This document shows positions 14,705 through 26,154 of a stretch of 64,000 nucleotides of DNA, one piece after another (the first letter of the stretch is position 1; each line of letters opens with the position of its first letter). Both the position numbers and the translations under genes were made by a program. Source of the stretch: Thozetella sp. PMI_491 (taxonomy: Eukaryota; Ascomycota; Sordariomycetes; Chaetosphaeriales; Chaetosphaeriaceae). The notes under the pieces are model-generated. The model saw only the letters and a list, made by a program, of their open reading frames with translations, ran no database searches and was not told the DNA's origin. Where the stretch lies: positions 372,001 through 436,000 of the forward strand of contig MU270027.1 of NCBI GenBank assembly GCA_021432635.1. Reading direction: 5' to 3'.

Positions 14705-16269
14705 ATGGATAGCGGAGGACCCAGTGCCACGCCGCCCAACGGCGGTGACGAGGAGATCGATCTCTATGGTTAGTTAGCACAGCCAACCCCTCGCTTTGAC
14801 AACCCCCCCTACCCCCCTCTTCCAGTGCCTTGCAATGTATGCTGTCTATGTAGTCGGTGGCTAACCTAACCTTCCCTCTCGCAGAGCTCCTCGGAGTCGA
14901 CAGGTCCGCCAGCGCCAACGACATCAAGAAGGCCTACCGCAAGGTATGTGATCCTCTATGCACCACCAAGATAAACAGTGCATTCTCATGCTGACGCCTG
15001 CCTGGTAGCTCGCACTTCAGCACCACCCCGACAAGGTCCCTGAAGACCAGCGCGCCGAGTCTGAGGTCAAGTTCAAAGCCGTGACCCAAGCGTACGAAAT
15101 CCTGCGCGATGAGGAGAAGCGTCACCTCTACGACACCCACGGCATGGCCGCTTTTGACCCCTCCAAAGGCGGACCCGGCGGCCCCGGCGGCGTCGACCTC
15201 AACGATATCTTGTCTCAGATGTTCGGCATGAACATGGGAGGCATGGGCGGCATGGGAGGGGGGGGCCCGCGCCGGCCGCGCAGGGGCCCAGACGAGGAGC
15301 AAGCCTACAAAGTGACGCTGGAGGAGCTGTACAAGGGCAAGACGGTCAAGTTCGCGGCTGAGAAGCAGGTCAACTGCAGCCACTGCAAGGGCTCCGGCGC
15401 TAAGGACAAGGTCAAGCCCGACCCGTGCGAGCGCTGCAAGGGGCAAGGCATCCAGGAGGGCTTCCGCGAGATCGGGCCCGGTCTGATCCGCAAAGAGACC
15501 ATCCCCTGCGACCACTGCCAGGGCTCAGGCGTCTACATCAAAGAGAAGGATCGCTGCAAGAAGTGCAAGGGGAAGCGCACCATCAAGGAGACCAAGGCCC
15601 TCGAGATCTACATTCCGCGCGGCTCGATGCAGGGCGAGCGCATCGTCCTCGAAGGCGAGGCAGATCAGTTCCCCGACCAGATCCCCGGCGACCTCGTGTT
15701 CGTGATCGTCGAGGAACCGCACGACCAGTTCACTCGCATCGGCAACGACCTCTCGGCCGACCTAGAAGTCACGCTCGCCGAGGCTCTCACAGGCTTCTCC
15801 AGGGTCGTGCTGAAGCACCTCGACGGCCGTGGCATCCATATCAACCACCCCAGAGGAAAGATCCTTCAGCCTGGTGAGGTCCTGAAGGTTCCCGGAGAGG
15901 GTATGCCCATGAAGCGCGGCGAGGCTAAGGGTGACCTTTACCTTATTGCCAAGATCGATTTCCCCGAGGGCGGCTGGCTGGAGGACGACAAGTCGTACGA
16001 CGCCTTGCAGAAGCTGCTCCCAGGCCCTGAGCCGCCTATCGAGGCCGAAGAGATCGACGAGGTCGAGTACGAGGAGGATGCTGATATCGAAAACGTGAGT
16101 CCACTAATCCTTCGCAACCCCCCACACCCTCAAAAGTTTCCGGGGCCACCTTTTTCGGCGATACTGATACCATGTCCAGATGGGTGCCAACCAAGGCGAC
16201 CCGCGATATCAGAATGAATGGGAGGACGACGAGGAGGGCGAGGGCCAGCCCCAATGCGCGACACAGTGA
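14705..16269 (+). CDS. YDJ1: Type I DnaJ/Hsp40 co-chaperone, Ydj1-like, with CaaX box
   Basis: Four exons: 14705-14768, 14885-14943, 15009-16094, 16180-16269, giving 432 residues. The order is that of class A J-proteins: J domain (DLYELLGVDR, HPD at about residues 47-49, interrupted by two introns), a Gly/Phe/Met-rich linker, a zinc-finger domain with four CxxCxGxG repeats (about residues 164-231), then the substrate-binding C-terminal domain. The last exon ends in CATQ, which fits a farnesylation CaaX box like that of yeast Ydj1. Family knowledge: it stimulates Hsp70 ATPase in the cytosol, and the lipid tethers part of the pool to ER and mitochondrial surfaces, helping protein import. The perfect heat-shock element upstream fits stress induction. 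The CaaX residues depend on the short last exon, so reading through intron 3 would lose them. Confidence 0.95.
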
Positions 16270-16565
16270 GACTGATTACGACGTTATGAACAGCTGTTTG
16301 ACTACGTTTAGACGTTGATGGAACTCTCCTATCTGGAACGGACAGGATCCGGCTGATTCCCCCGCCGCACCTTGCCGGTGTAGCTGGTGAGGTGGTCCTG
16401 GATAGACATGTCGGGGCAAATGTGGCGTTGGGCCTCCCGAGGACGGCCCTGGTTGGTCAAGGACGGAGGCTGAAGGGAGACCCTCCGGGAGTCTGTTGGT
16501 TCTCGCCTACGCAGATAGAGAAAGAGCAGCACATGATCAAGCGCGCTTCGAACTCAGGAGTAGAA

Positions 16566-16591
16566 GCCATCCCACAGTCCGGTGGGATGGC
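16566..16591. repeat. 9-bp stem hairpin
   Basis: GCCATCCCA at 16566-16574 pairs perfectly with TGGGATGGC at 16583-16591 around an 8-base loop. It lies about 300 bp downstream of the DnaJ stop. It may be part of the 3' untranslated region; no function is established. Confidence 0.55.
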
Positions 16592-16785
16592 GTAATAGAG
16601 AGTGGAATCGACTGATGGAAGACGCAAGAACCCACGTTGACCGACTGGCCTTCAATCCCGGGTCTTCTGGATATATGTCTTTATTTTCTGTCCAATCCTG
16701 TCGTGTAGAAACTGGATATATATTAAATTTTCTATTGGCTATGTCACCCACCTGAACCCTCTTTGCCGTTCACTGTTATCTTATC

Positions 16786-16795
16786 ATCACGTGAT
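16786..16795. promoter_or_regulatory. E-box palindrome ATCACGTGAT
   Basis: A perfect 10-bp palindrome centred on CACGTG lies about 195 bp before the eL32 start codon. CACGTG is the core bound by Cbf1- and other bHLH-type factors. The role here is inferred from position. Confidence 0.5.
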
Positions 16796-16832
16796 AAAAT
16801 TAAGAGATGCGCTAACAATTTTTGAACACGGA

Positions 16833-16840
16833 AACCCTAA
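16833..16840 (+). promoter_or_regulatory. Telobox-like AACCCTAA in the eL32 promoter
   Basis: AACCCTAA lies about 150 bp before the eL32 start codon. Teloboxes bound by Tbf1-type Myb proteins are known in ribosomal-protein promoters of several ascomycetes. Use in this organism is inferred. Confidence 0.5.
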
Positions 16841-16990
16841 GCCCACCAGCGAAATCCCCCAAAATTTCGCCTGCTGCATCCAAGAAACTTGACGCAATTT
16901 CTACCGTCGTGATCCAACAGCAGTCAAGGTACGAGCTCTGGCCGGCCGACTCACAGAACTACTCTCACAGTATTCTGACATCGAGACAAG

Positions 16991-17888
16991 ATGGTTTCCG
17001 CAAAGAAGCACGTGCCGATCGTGAAGAAGCGTATGCAATCCCCCATATCGAGTTCACAATTCAACCCCTCCACGGCCAAGTCGACGACGGCATCGCGGCA
17101 AGCTGGCTGGCATTTTGGCCTGATATAGCCGACTCGCATGAATCTGTGCTAGAGGACAGCACCATCGCTACAAAAAGAGAAATAAACCCGCGATGCCGTC
17201 GAGGCTTGGTTGGGCATGATGCCGGTGGAAGACACGCATGGAGGGAACTTTTTCGCTGACGAGTTTCCTGTCCCACAGGCACCAAGCTCTTCAACCGTCA
17301 CCAGAGTGACCGGTTTATGCGCGTGGACCGCAGCTGGCGCAAGCCCAAGGGTATTGACAACCGCGTCCGGAGACGGTTCAAGGGCAATGCTGTTATGCCC
17401 TCGGTGCGTGGCCGCTCGATGTCCAGTTCAAACCAAGGGAGCGCGCAGCTTTGATGAGCCCGCCGCACTTGAGGATATGAACAGGCTCAACTCTCTGCAG
17501 AACGCAGACAGACACTAACATCGCGATCCTGCTTCCAGATTGGCTTCGGCTCCAACAAGAAGACCCGCTACCTGACCCCCTCCGGCCACAAGGCCTTCCT
17601 CGTCAGCAACGTTCCTGACGTCGAGCTCCTCCTCATGCACAACCGGACTTTCGCCGCTGAGTATGCACCTCAACACCCCCCCACCCCCCCCCTGGGGCCT
17701 CGGCTGCCACTTCAAAAGAATAAAAGAGGCAGGATGCTTGGGGGCCAGTCGCAGGGTTGTAGGCTAACTTAGAGTTCAGGATTGCCCACAACGTGTCGGC
17801 GCGGAAGCGGATCGAGATCATTACCCGGGCGAAGCAGTTGGGCGTCAAGGTCACGAACCCCAAGGCGAAGGTCACGACGGAGGTGTAA
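16991..17888 (+). CDS. RPL32: 60S ribosomal protein eL32
   Basis: Four exons: 16991-17030, 17279-17403, 17539-17660, 17780-17888, giving 131 residues, the normal length for eL32. The protein reads [18 protein letters not shown], continues through [18 protein letters not shown] and [19 protein letters not shown], and ends KAKVTTEV, all typical of the family. It is a structural protein of the large ribosomal subunit. Exon 1 is just 40 bp and is followed by a 248-bp intron, longer than most introns in this window; a long first intron is common in fungal ribosomal-protein genes. I looked in it for snoRNA boxes and found no convincing pair. Confidence 0.96.
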
Positions 17889-18330
17889 AAAGGGGCGGCC
17901 GGGGATTGCTTTTTTCTACGGATCTTCGGAGCATCATCATCTTCAGGCGACGGTCAAAGGGCACTGGGTCTGCTATTGTCTGCGTTTTTTCTGGCACACA
18001 TCTATGCTAGAGGAATGAGAAGAACGCAGTTTGCTTCGTACACAGACCCTTCCTGCGCTGGATCCGAGGTCTCCCTGGTGACTGTGTAAAAGGAACGGCA
18101 ACGGCATTAAAAGTTGAAGGTCAAGGATCAGCATATACCACTGCGGGGGCTTGATCATCCCGGCTCGTTAGGACTGACAATCTACGTGTTCCGAGGCACT
18201 TTATCTATCTGCGTCTTACACCTGCGCTGTCGGGTCTATGGCTCAATGGGCCGCTCTCCCTAATAGACATACAAACAGCAGCGGTTCGAAGTAGCTTGGT
18301 GGCGGCAGGGTCAGTGCCACTCCAGATGAC
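17889..18330. other. Convergent 3' intergenic region
   Basis: This 442-bp spacer lies between the eL32 stop and the 3' end of the interrupted gene on the other strand. I see no feature in it. Confidence 0.55.
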
Positions 18331-19218
18331 TTAGTCCTGGGCTGCCTTCCGGATCCATGGGCTTCGTGGCACGGGACCCGACCTTGCTCTTTTCGCTGCA
18401 ACTTTGATCTCAATGGCTTGCTGTTTGCGTTGCCTCTGGAGTTGTTTCTTGCGCTCCTTGTCGACCAGCTTCTGTCTCATGCGCCCCTCCTTGGCCTCGC
18501 GCTTCCGCTGCTTCTTAGACTCCCTGGCCTGTCGGTCCGACTCTTGTCCCTGGACCTTGTGCACCACGCGCCGACTTGTATAGACTATGTTGGCATCGGC
18601 CCTGCGAATAGCCGCCCATGCCTTCTCATTTTTCTGCTGCAGCTGTGCCATTTTCGTCTTGTCCTGTTCTTGCAGGCTCCGCCCTCCTTTGCTTTGAACA
18701 GTGCTATCCGGATCTGGGTTGAAATGCACCCGAGAAGCCGTTGATGTGCGCGGCTTCGCTGCCTCGGCCATCTCCACTGGAGTCGCCCCTCTTGTGGCCG
18801 CAGACTCTGGGGCACAGTGATCCAGGTTCCCAGGCCTCTCCCATAGAGTTAGCTTTCTGGGCAGTGGGATGCAGCCGCCACGGCCGAGATCGTAGTAGTT
18901 CTGGTTGCCCGCCGCGCGCCAGGTCACCTTGCGAGGCATGGGTTCCTTGGGGTACTTCTTACCGCCAAAGGCGAAGCAGGGCTCGGGGTCCCACTCGAAC
19001 TTGCGCGGTCTGGCCTCGAGATGCTCCTGGACGAAGTAGTTGGCCAGCTTGGGGTCGCGGTACTAGTTGCTCATCTTGCGGTCCTTGCGGCGCCAGGTCC
19101 ATCGCGTATGTCTGTATATGCCATCCTGAGGGTACTCCGGGTTTCGTGGGTCATCATAGTCGAAGCTTGGGCCAACATCACCCATGACGGGGGCGACAAC
19201 TGGCATCGTGCCTACCAT
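18331..19218 (-). pseudogene. Unrecognised gene interrupted by one in-frame TAG
   Basis: On the minus strand one frame runs from ATG at 19218 to TAA at 18331-18333 (295 codons plus the final stop) with a single internal TAG at 19065-19063, codon 52. Both sides look coding: before it, DPRNPEYPQDGIYRH and RWTWRRKDRKMSN; after it, YRDPKLANYFVQEHLEARP, FEWDPEPCFAFGGKKYP and VTWRAAGNQNYYDLGRGG. The C-terminal third is a Lys/Arg/Gln-rich, probably coiled-coil stretch. I do not recognise the family and give no function. A CAG to TAG change would explain the stop. Alternatives: a sequencing error; a shorter protein from the ATG at 18939 (202 residues); or an intron from GTAGGC just after the first ATG to this TAG used as acceptor, though no branch site is obvious. 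Confidence 0.6.
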
Positions 19219-19748
19219 GGTCGGTGGGCAGTGTATCCTGGCTCACGGGAGGCGGCAGACGGGGTGTGTGGGTGGCCGACTAGGGCTGGTGCGGCCGCAT
19301 GCCTCTATCAGCACAGGGTACGTGATCGAAGAGTTAGGTTGTTCTCGTGGAGGAAAGGTAAAGTAGGTAGGCAATAGAGATGTTTGAACAAGACTGTGTT
19401 TTACGTTGCTGTAAATGTGGGAGTCAAGTAGGGAACTTAGGATTCTCGTCAGGATGACAAGGGAAAGAGCTTGGCCTCCCCCGAAAAGTGACTGTTTTCC
19501 GGGTCACTGCAGAACACGCGACTTGGGAGAGGAGGGACCGTCCTAGACAGCCGGCTGCAGCTTCCTCAGCTCCCCAATACTCACCTCTAAATAAGGAATT
19601 CCCATATCGACAAGACATGGATATACACGTGTCTTTCTTCATTTAAAATATTACACAACATAAGGTAGGTATGTACGTCTGGTACTAGTATGTAAGCCCG
19701 CTCGCAAGCCGCCCCCCCCGCCGCCCCCCCCGCCCTTCAATGGCCCAA
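19219..19748. other. Intergenic region with poly-C tracts
   Basis: This region lies between the 5' side of the interrupted gene and the 3' end of the rhamnosidase gene. C-only runs interrupted by G at about 19711-19735 lie just past the rhamnosidase stop. No gene is seen. Confidence 0.5.
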
Positions 19749-22075
19749 CTATGCCGTGTAGACATGCTTGGTTCCTTCATGCTGGACTAGCATGAACCCG
19801 TCCTGGAATTGAGTGCTTGCCGGCGTGCTCCCGTCCACCAGCACCTGGACACTCGAGCTTGCCACCGGGATCGCCACCACACCCCGGGTGCCCTCAGGCG
19901 CCTCGACCGTCAGGTTCAACCGCTCACCCTTCTCCCAATACACGGTGATGTCGCCATGCGGTGTCGGCACTACGCCCCGCGCCCAAGTCAGCCCGCCGTC
20001 GTTGGTGAGCGGCCTGATGATCCAGCTGCTGAACCCGGGACCGGTGGGTTTCACACCCAAGACATAATTGCTGAGGAGCGACACAATGCCCGTCGACCAT
20101 CCGTGCGCCATGCTAGTAAAGTCCCCCTCGTACGGCTCTCCGTTAGTGCCGATTCCTTCCCACTGCGTGACCCCGGGGTCATGCGTCGCCATCCACCCGT
20201 AAAGCCTCCTAATCTCGTCAAACCCGCTCGCGACAGTGCGGGCCGAGGCTTGGAAGCGCGCCGAGATCTCAAAATACGATAGGAAGGCATACACGCGCGT
20301 GTTAAAGCTCCCGTCGATCAGGCCGTTGTCGTAGAACGCATTGCCGTACGGCAGCGCCATGTTCGAGGAGATATAGCCCAGGGCAGACTCGGAAAGGGTG
20401 ACGTTGGTCACGCTAGCGAGGATGCTGAAGCTGTTGCCGTCCTGGGAGTGGGTGTTGCAGAGGCTGGTCCCGCAGGATCCGCCGTCGTAGAAAGCGCCGA
20501 CCGAGGCATCCCAGTTCCTGGAGAGCAGGGCAGTTGCCACGGTGTTGGCCCGTTGACGCCAGCGCGAGGCGTCGGCAGGCTTACTGAGCGAGTCGGCGAG
20601 GTCGGCCCCCAATCGGAGGGCGAGCACATAGAAAGCGTTGTAATATGTGACCTGTCCGGTGCGGCCGATGAACGCGTAGTCGCCGTAGCTTCCGGGCCGG
20701 TTCAGCAGCTGCGTAGTACTGTTGGTCATGGATGGGTAAAATGTGTCCAAGACCTTGGCGAGCGCCGGGTAGTACTTGTTGAGGAAGTCAGCAGCACCGG
20801 TGTAGAAGACCAGGTCATGGACGCTCTTGACCCAGTGGAGTGGATAGTCAAAGAGGGGAAGTGTGTAGTCGTTGCTAGGCCGGTTAGGCAGTGCAGGCAT
20901 TCTGGGCGGATAAGGCGCACTTACATGCTAGCTGGCGGGATCCATCCGTCACTTCGCTGGTGGTCCGCGAGGTCTCCAAGCACGTTCTCTACTCCCTTGG
21001 TGACATCGTGAGAGAGGAAGGCGGTCAGGCCGGACACGGAGATATCACCAACGTAGGGGTCTCGGTCCCGCTTAGCACCATCGTGCAGGACGAGCTTCCC
21101 GATCAGCGACTGGCTGGCGGCGTTGCGGGGCTCCGTGTTGTTGGCCAAGAAGATGTCTATCGTCATGTCGTTGGTGTAGACTGCGTCGTACCACCACTGG
21201 GTCATGTCCTTGTCCGAGCACTCGAACCAACCTTTGAAGGTATCCGGAGTGCCGTGGAAACCTTCGTAGTTGAGGTGGACACTTTTGATCGTGACCTCGC
21301 CGTAGTTGGATGTGTAGTTTGCGTCGCCCGCATACGCAGCCAGGCAGACCTTTAGGTAACGGAAGCCGTGCAACCCGTCCGAGCAGACGTGGTTCCCGTC
21401 GCTCCCGCTATACTGGCAACCCAGAGTATCAATCCAAGAATACGGCTCCGCTCCTACGGCAATCTAGGGTGATGTGTTAGCGAGGCTTGACACAAGAGGC
21501 GGTACACAGTCATGGTTCCCGTTGGACCCATGACGCAACGTACATGGTCGACACCGTCCAAGACCAACGGCTAGAGGGACTCAGTCAGCTTCCTTGATCT
21601 CATGCAATGGCACGGGCGGATTTCATACGTTGTTGAACATGTTCTGAGACCTCGTGTAGTCGCTCTTGCTCGTGAGAAACTGGAGCGTCTCGGAGAAGGC
21701 CAGGGTGAGCCCCGGGCGCTGGGTCCCGTTGAAGCCCTGCGCCTGCTTCGACCCGCCAAAGTCGATGCTCAGCAGGCCGACGGTATTTTGACCAAAATCG
21801 AGCGTCACACACGGGGCATCAGGGTCACCCTGCTGCCGGCTCAAGATTAGAGACGCGCTGCCGGACACCAGGCCGGCAGCGTTTTGGACATTGCCCACGA
21901 CGGAGCCGTCAACAATGGCAGCAGGCGCGATCCTGGCGTCCCGGGGAGCCCGGACGAAGCTCTGCCAGGACGGGTCCTCCCTGTTGTGAAGCCCAACCAT
22001 GGGATGCTGTCGCTGAGGCGCGGCCGCTGCGAGGGCGGCGAGCGCGACGGCGCTGGCCAATGAGAAGCCGAACAT
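19749..22075 (-). CDS. Secreted GH78-like alpha-L-rhamnosidase (six-hairpin glycosidase)
   Basis: Four exons on the minus strand: 22075-21629, 21570-21544, 21463-20925, 20874-19749, giving 712 residues. Exon 2 is a 27-bp microexon reading PLVLDGVDH, which restores the conserved DH-IAV join. A signal peptide of about 20 residues (MFGFSLASAVALAALAAAAP) starts the protein. The catalytic (alpha/alpha)6 region shows KRDRDPYVGD, resembling the GH78 motif that carries the acid residue, then WEGIGTNGEP with SMAHGWSTGIVSLLSNYVLG, the usual end of the barrel. A beta-sandwich C-terminal domain follows. Family knowledge: GH78 enzymes remove terminal rhamnose from pectin side chains and plant glycosides by inversion. 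Substrate is not proven by sequence alone. Several NxT/S sequons suggest glycosylation. Confidence 0.82.
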
Positions 22076-23460
22076 GATCCGAATGAGGCAAGGTGCGAGA
22101 GATGGGATGCTGTTCCGCACAAAAGAGCGTCAAGGCATGCAGAGGGCGCGTCGGATATATGACTTCAGCACCCACAGCAGCCGGGTCGGAGGTGATGCGG
22201 ATGCAGTAGAAGACCGTGATTGTTTGCATGAGGCACCCTATATCGATATATGTATGTGCATGTGGACACATGTTTTGCCTGCATTAAACTATTAAACGAC
22301 TAGGATGGCGCAGCACCACAGCATCCGGGGGTGTAAAGGCCCTCCTCCCCCCCGGCTCCTCTCCATGCATCTCCCCTCTCGGGTCCCAGGGGAAAGGTAA
22401 CCTTAACGTGACTTATTCCGGCCACTCTCGACTCGGAGGTACGGGACGGACGCTGTGGAATCTGGATTCGCCGCGCATAACAGGTTGGGATAAAAGGAAG
22501 CTTGCCTTGGGGTTGAAATGAGCGACACTACCCCAAACCCCCCCTGTGACCCCTGTCCGGGGTCCATTGCGACCCCTTGGCCTGAGACTATTCGTTGCGA
22601 ATGCTCCCTCAAGCGGCTCACGAGTGCACACCGAGCGCACCACCCGAAACTACCTGCAATTTGCCCAGGCGCGTCGGTGATAGGCATAGAGGGGTTAGGC
22701 AGGTGGACACCAGACCAGTTCGCCCCCGGAGTTTGTGTTCCATTGATCCACGCCTGGCGCTGCTTTGACCCCCTGAAGCCCCTCCCGCCTCCCCTGCGCC
22801 TGTGGCTCCTTGCTTTTTAGACGCCCGGCGGTTATGCTGTACCGCCGCAGTCCCCTGAGTTATTTCCCCTCGGCGCCTATTATTTCCCTTGCTTTCGTGT
22901 TTGTCCTGCCGTCGTTGTTCCCGAGCCTTACCCATTTGGAGATAGAGCATCGCAGTAGCCAGGCGCATAATATGTAGATCAGAGATAGAGAAACAGACCT
23001 CCCGGTAGGGTGCACCGGCAAAGTACCTTCGAAGGGGGGGGGGCAAATGAGGTGGTAGTAGGGCATCTTAGCGGGACGACGCCGAAGTCCGCCCGGCAGC
23101 CGATATCCAGGGGAAAAGGGAGGCCAGAATTGAAAGCGCTGTAACTGCAACGTCACTGAGTGCGATTCGGCATCCTTCCCTGATTAGGGCGTGTATGGAC
23201 TGCTCTATGGTGGTGTTGGCCCACTAGTGTCTTGTGCAAAGAAGCAACCCCTCCGCGCGCGTGATAAACGCGATCAACACTATATCTGCGCTGGATCAGG
23301 CGTCCCAGCGCATGATCCACACAAGATCGGATCAAATATTCACAAGACTGCGTTGGAAGCCAGGAGCTTCCCAACCTCGAACATAGCTATGTACACGTAC
23401 GTCCGTAAAAAGCAAGCTGGTGCTGCCTCTCTGCTTCCGCGTGCCGGCGCTCACATGCCA
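22076..23460. other. Intergenic region upstream of the rhamnosidase gene
   Basis: About 1.4 kb lies between the rhamnosidase start and the kynureninase 3' end. A CCGGGG at about 22325 fits the SYGGRG core bound by the carbon repressor CreA, but such short words occur often by chance. Open frames such as 22518-22820 have no recognisable family. Otherwise nothing is seen. Confidence 0.45.
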
Positions 23461-25037
23461 CTACTTAGCCGGGTTCGCCTTGGCCGCCTTCAAAGCGGTT
23501 GAGAACGCATCCACAAAGCTCACACAGTCCGAGTGGTTGTTGTACAGGGGTGCCGGAGCGACTCGGATGACGTCGGGCCGCCGCTCGTCCACAATGACGC
23601 CCCGCGCTTCGAGCTCGTGCATGACGGTATCTAGGAGGCCGTCGGACAGCTTCAGGCTCAGCTGCGCGCCCCGCTGCTGGGGGTCTGTCGGGGTGATGAC
23701 CTTGTAGAGGGCCTTTTCCTCGTCCGCCATCTCCTGGAGGAGCACCTCGAGGAAGGCCGTCAGCTTCAGCGACTTCTTGCGCAGCGCGGCGACGCCGCCA
23801 GCCAGCGCGAACACCTCGAGCGACGCGGTGAGGCTCGTGATGTCCAGGATGCTCGGGTTGCTGAGCTGGAACCCGGCGGCACCGGCGACGGGGTGGAACT
23901 TGGTGGCCATGACGAAGCGCGACTTCTTGTCGTTGCCCCACCAGCCCGCCAGCCGGTTCGTGTATCCCTCCTGGGGCCGCTCGGCCGTGATGGCGGTGGT
24001 GACGGTGCTGTGTCTGGAGTGCACAAACATGCCGCCGATGCAGCCCGGTCCGCTGTTGAGGTACTTGTACGTGCACCAGGCGGCCGCGTCCACGTTCCAG
24101 TCGTGCAACGCCAGGGGCACGTTGCCGACGGCGTGCGCAAGGTCCCATATGACAAAGATGCCGTGCTTCTGTGCAAAGGCGGTGATGGTGGGTATGTCAA
24201 ACAGCTGGCCTGTGTAGTACTGGATACCCGGGAGCAAGAGCAGCGCGGTGGACGAGGCGTGCTTCTCGATGACGGAAAGGATGTGCTCTGTGCTGACCGT
24301 GCTGCTCTCCTCTGGCGAGGGCGGTTCGATCAGTACCATGGACGTCTCATTAGACAGGTTGTGGTGCCGCAGCTGCGTCTCCACGGCAAACTATAGTCGT
24401 CCTGGTTAGCTCGGCGTTCTGTCGCGCAAGCGGCGCTTGCCCAAGGCTCGGAGAGGGAAGGATGCCCTACGTGGTCACTGGGGAATGCCTTGGCCTCTAG
24501 AATAATCTTGTGCCGGCCGTTGGGGTCCGGGCGGTAGAAGGCTGACATGAGGAGATGGAGGTTCCCAGTTAGTGTCTGCATGACAGCAACCTCGGGCTCC
24601 TGGGCGCCGACGATGGGCGCGATGAGCTCGGCCGCTCTCGCGTCCGCATCGAGCCATGTGGGCAGAGGAGACCCATCCAGCACCTTGAAGTGTCCCTGAA
24701 CTCCCTGGGTCCCCCACGTGGTGAGATATTGGTGGATCCTGGTCGCCGTCCTCTTGGGCTGCAGGCCGAGCGAGTTGCCACAAAGATAGGTAGACTTTTG
24801 GCCCTCGGCGTCCACCGTTACTACCACAAGAAATAAGAATTAGACATGCTCTTATACCCGGGAAAGGTCGGGGAGGGGAAGGAAAGTTCTCTCAGGATAG
24901 GAGGCCTAACCTGACGATGCTAGCTTCTTCCCCGCGATCTGGGCTGTGCTGGGTATCAAGAACTCATCCCGGGTGAAGGCAAGCGTGTCAGCCGCGTCCA
25001 GCTCGGCGGCCTCCTTTCTCCTCTGTTCCAGGCTCAT
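23461..25037 (-). CDS. BNA5: Kynureninase
   Basis: Three exons on the minus strand: 25037-24911, 24820-24471, 24390-23461, giving 468 residues, the usual length. This PLP enzyme splits 3-hydroxykynurenine or kynurenine to (3-hydroxy)anthranilate and alanine in the de novo NAD pathway from tryptophan. Signatures visible are LCGNSLGLQPK near the N-terminus, WDLAHAVGN with the PLP-binding Asp at about residue 242, and CTYKYLNSGPG with the Schiff-base Lys at about residue 268. The C-terminal half has the conserved GWWG block and a VIRVAPAPLYNNH end. The start is the only ATG in frame before the conserved region. It is divergent from the membrane protein gene that follows. Confidence 0.96.
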
Positions 25038-26154
25038 GTTCGCAAACGAGTTGCGGGGTATCTAAGTAGGTAACTAAGGTAGGTAGGCGTGAGAGGTGGT
25101 GTCTAGCGTCGAGTTCCTACTAGAAGCAACACATAGTTCTGATAACGTGCATCAGGCGGGCGGCGTAAGCGAATTAAATAGCCTCACAGTCGGCCCTGCA
25201 TGGCAGTTGGGCTGGCGGGTTGTCAAGCGCCTTTTTCTTCCGCCATCCGTATTCCGTCCCGCCGCCCCGAAGCGCTCCCGGCAATTCGTGGGCCTCCCCC
25301 ACTTAGCCCCGCGATCGCGATAAAATCTTATCGCTTCCGGCCGACGCAGGTGGGTCGCAAATCCCGAGACACGAGACAGGATCGTGAGCATAGCCTAAGC
25401 CGAGCATCTCCAGGACACCGCGCCTTGGCCATCTTAGAATTCATGTGCTCCGAGAATAGCGTCCTGTCTAGTGCACATCTTGAACCAGAGCCCATGTACA
25501 GTAGCCAACGAAAGCAGAAGAAGTCTGTTTAGCTCTTCGTCGTTTTCTCCCGTCCAGCGACTGCAGTCCGGCTCTGTAATGCGAGTAGAACAAGCTCGGC
25601 AAGCACATACACACGTCTGTACCCAACATGTCGTTCTGGCAGGCAACACACAAAAAGCGCTACTATGCTTGTAGATTACGTCGCCAATAAAAGGGAGGTT
25701 TCGTGACCGCCTGGCTTGGACCAACAGCGGCTGGTCCCTTCCTTCTATGAGGCTGCGGGAGGGCAGCGGCATGACAGCGGGATGGCAGTGGGATGGCAAC
25801 GGCATGGTCTAATATTCACGGCAGGAGTTGGCTCAATATCAATATATCTGTTACCTGTATACTGAGGCTTACGCAGGCCACTCCTTCGTCGGGCGAGGAC
25901 TCGGTTAAGGACACAACATGTGTCATGGCCGTGATGCCTTCTATCTTCGAAACTCGGCGCGACAGATGGAATGTGGCACAAGGGACGTCTCTGCGTATAT
26001 ATCCATCCTAAGGAAAGCTAGCTTTGGCCCGTCTAAATGCTCCCTAGTCCAAAAATACTACCAGCACGCGGATCCCGGTTTACTGCCTTTAAGGCTGGTA
26101 GGCCCTATAGTCACCTTAGCACACAGTTTGAACTTGGACGCAGCAGCTACAAGC
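25038..26154. other. Divergent intergenic region
   Basis: This 1.1-kb region separates the kynureninase start from the membrane-protein start. It holds AGGTAGGTA-type words at 25068-25088 and a four-unit 11-bp imperfect tandem repeat at 25762-25805. No gene is seen; frames at 25434-25805 and 25471-25674 are not convincing. Confidence 0.5.
25762..25805. repeat. Four-copy 11-bp imperfect tandem repeat
   Basis: Units GGCAGCGGCAT, GACAGCGGGAT, GGCAGTGGGAT and GGCAACGGCAT follow each other directly. It is a minisatellite-like stretch in intergenic DNA. Confidence 0.75.

Larger units (their letters stand above)
16270..16990 (+). promoter_or_regulatory. Intergenic region with the eL32 promoter
   Basis: The region holds the DnaJ 3' sequence, a small hairpin at 16566-16591, an AT-rich stretch at 16670-16740, then the likely eL32 promoter with a CACGTG palindrome at 16786-16795 and a telobox-like word at 16833-16840. 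An open frame from 16822 runs into the eL32 first exon in another frame and is not considered a gene. Confidence 0.55.

Noticed and set aside
17031-17278. Possible snoRNA in the long first intron of eL32
   Set aside because: A TGATG-like word occurs but no matching D box and no terminal stem was found.
25762-25805. CRISPR-like short repeat array
   Set aside because: The repeats are 11 bp, imperfect and without spacers, in a eukaryotic genome.
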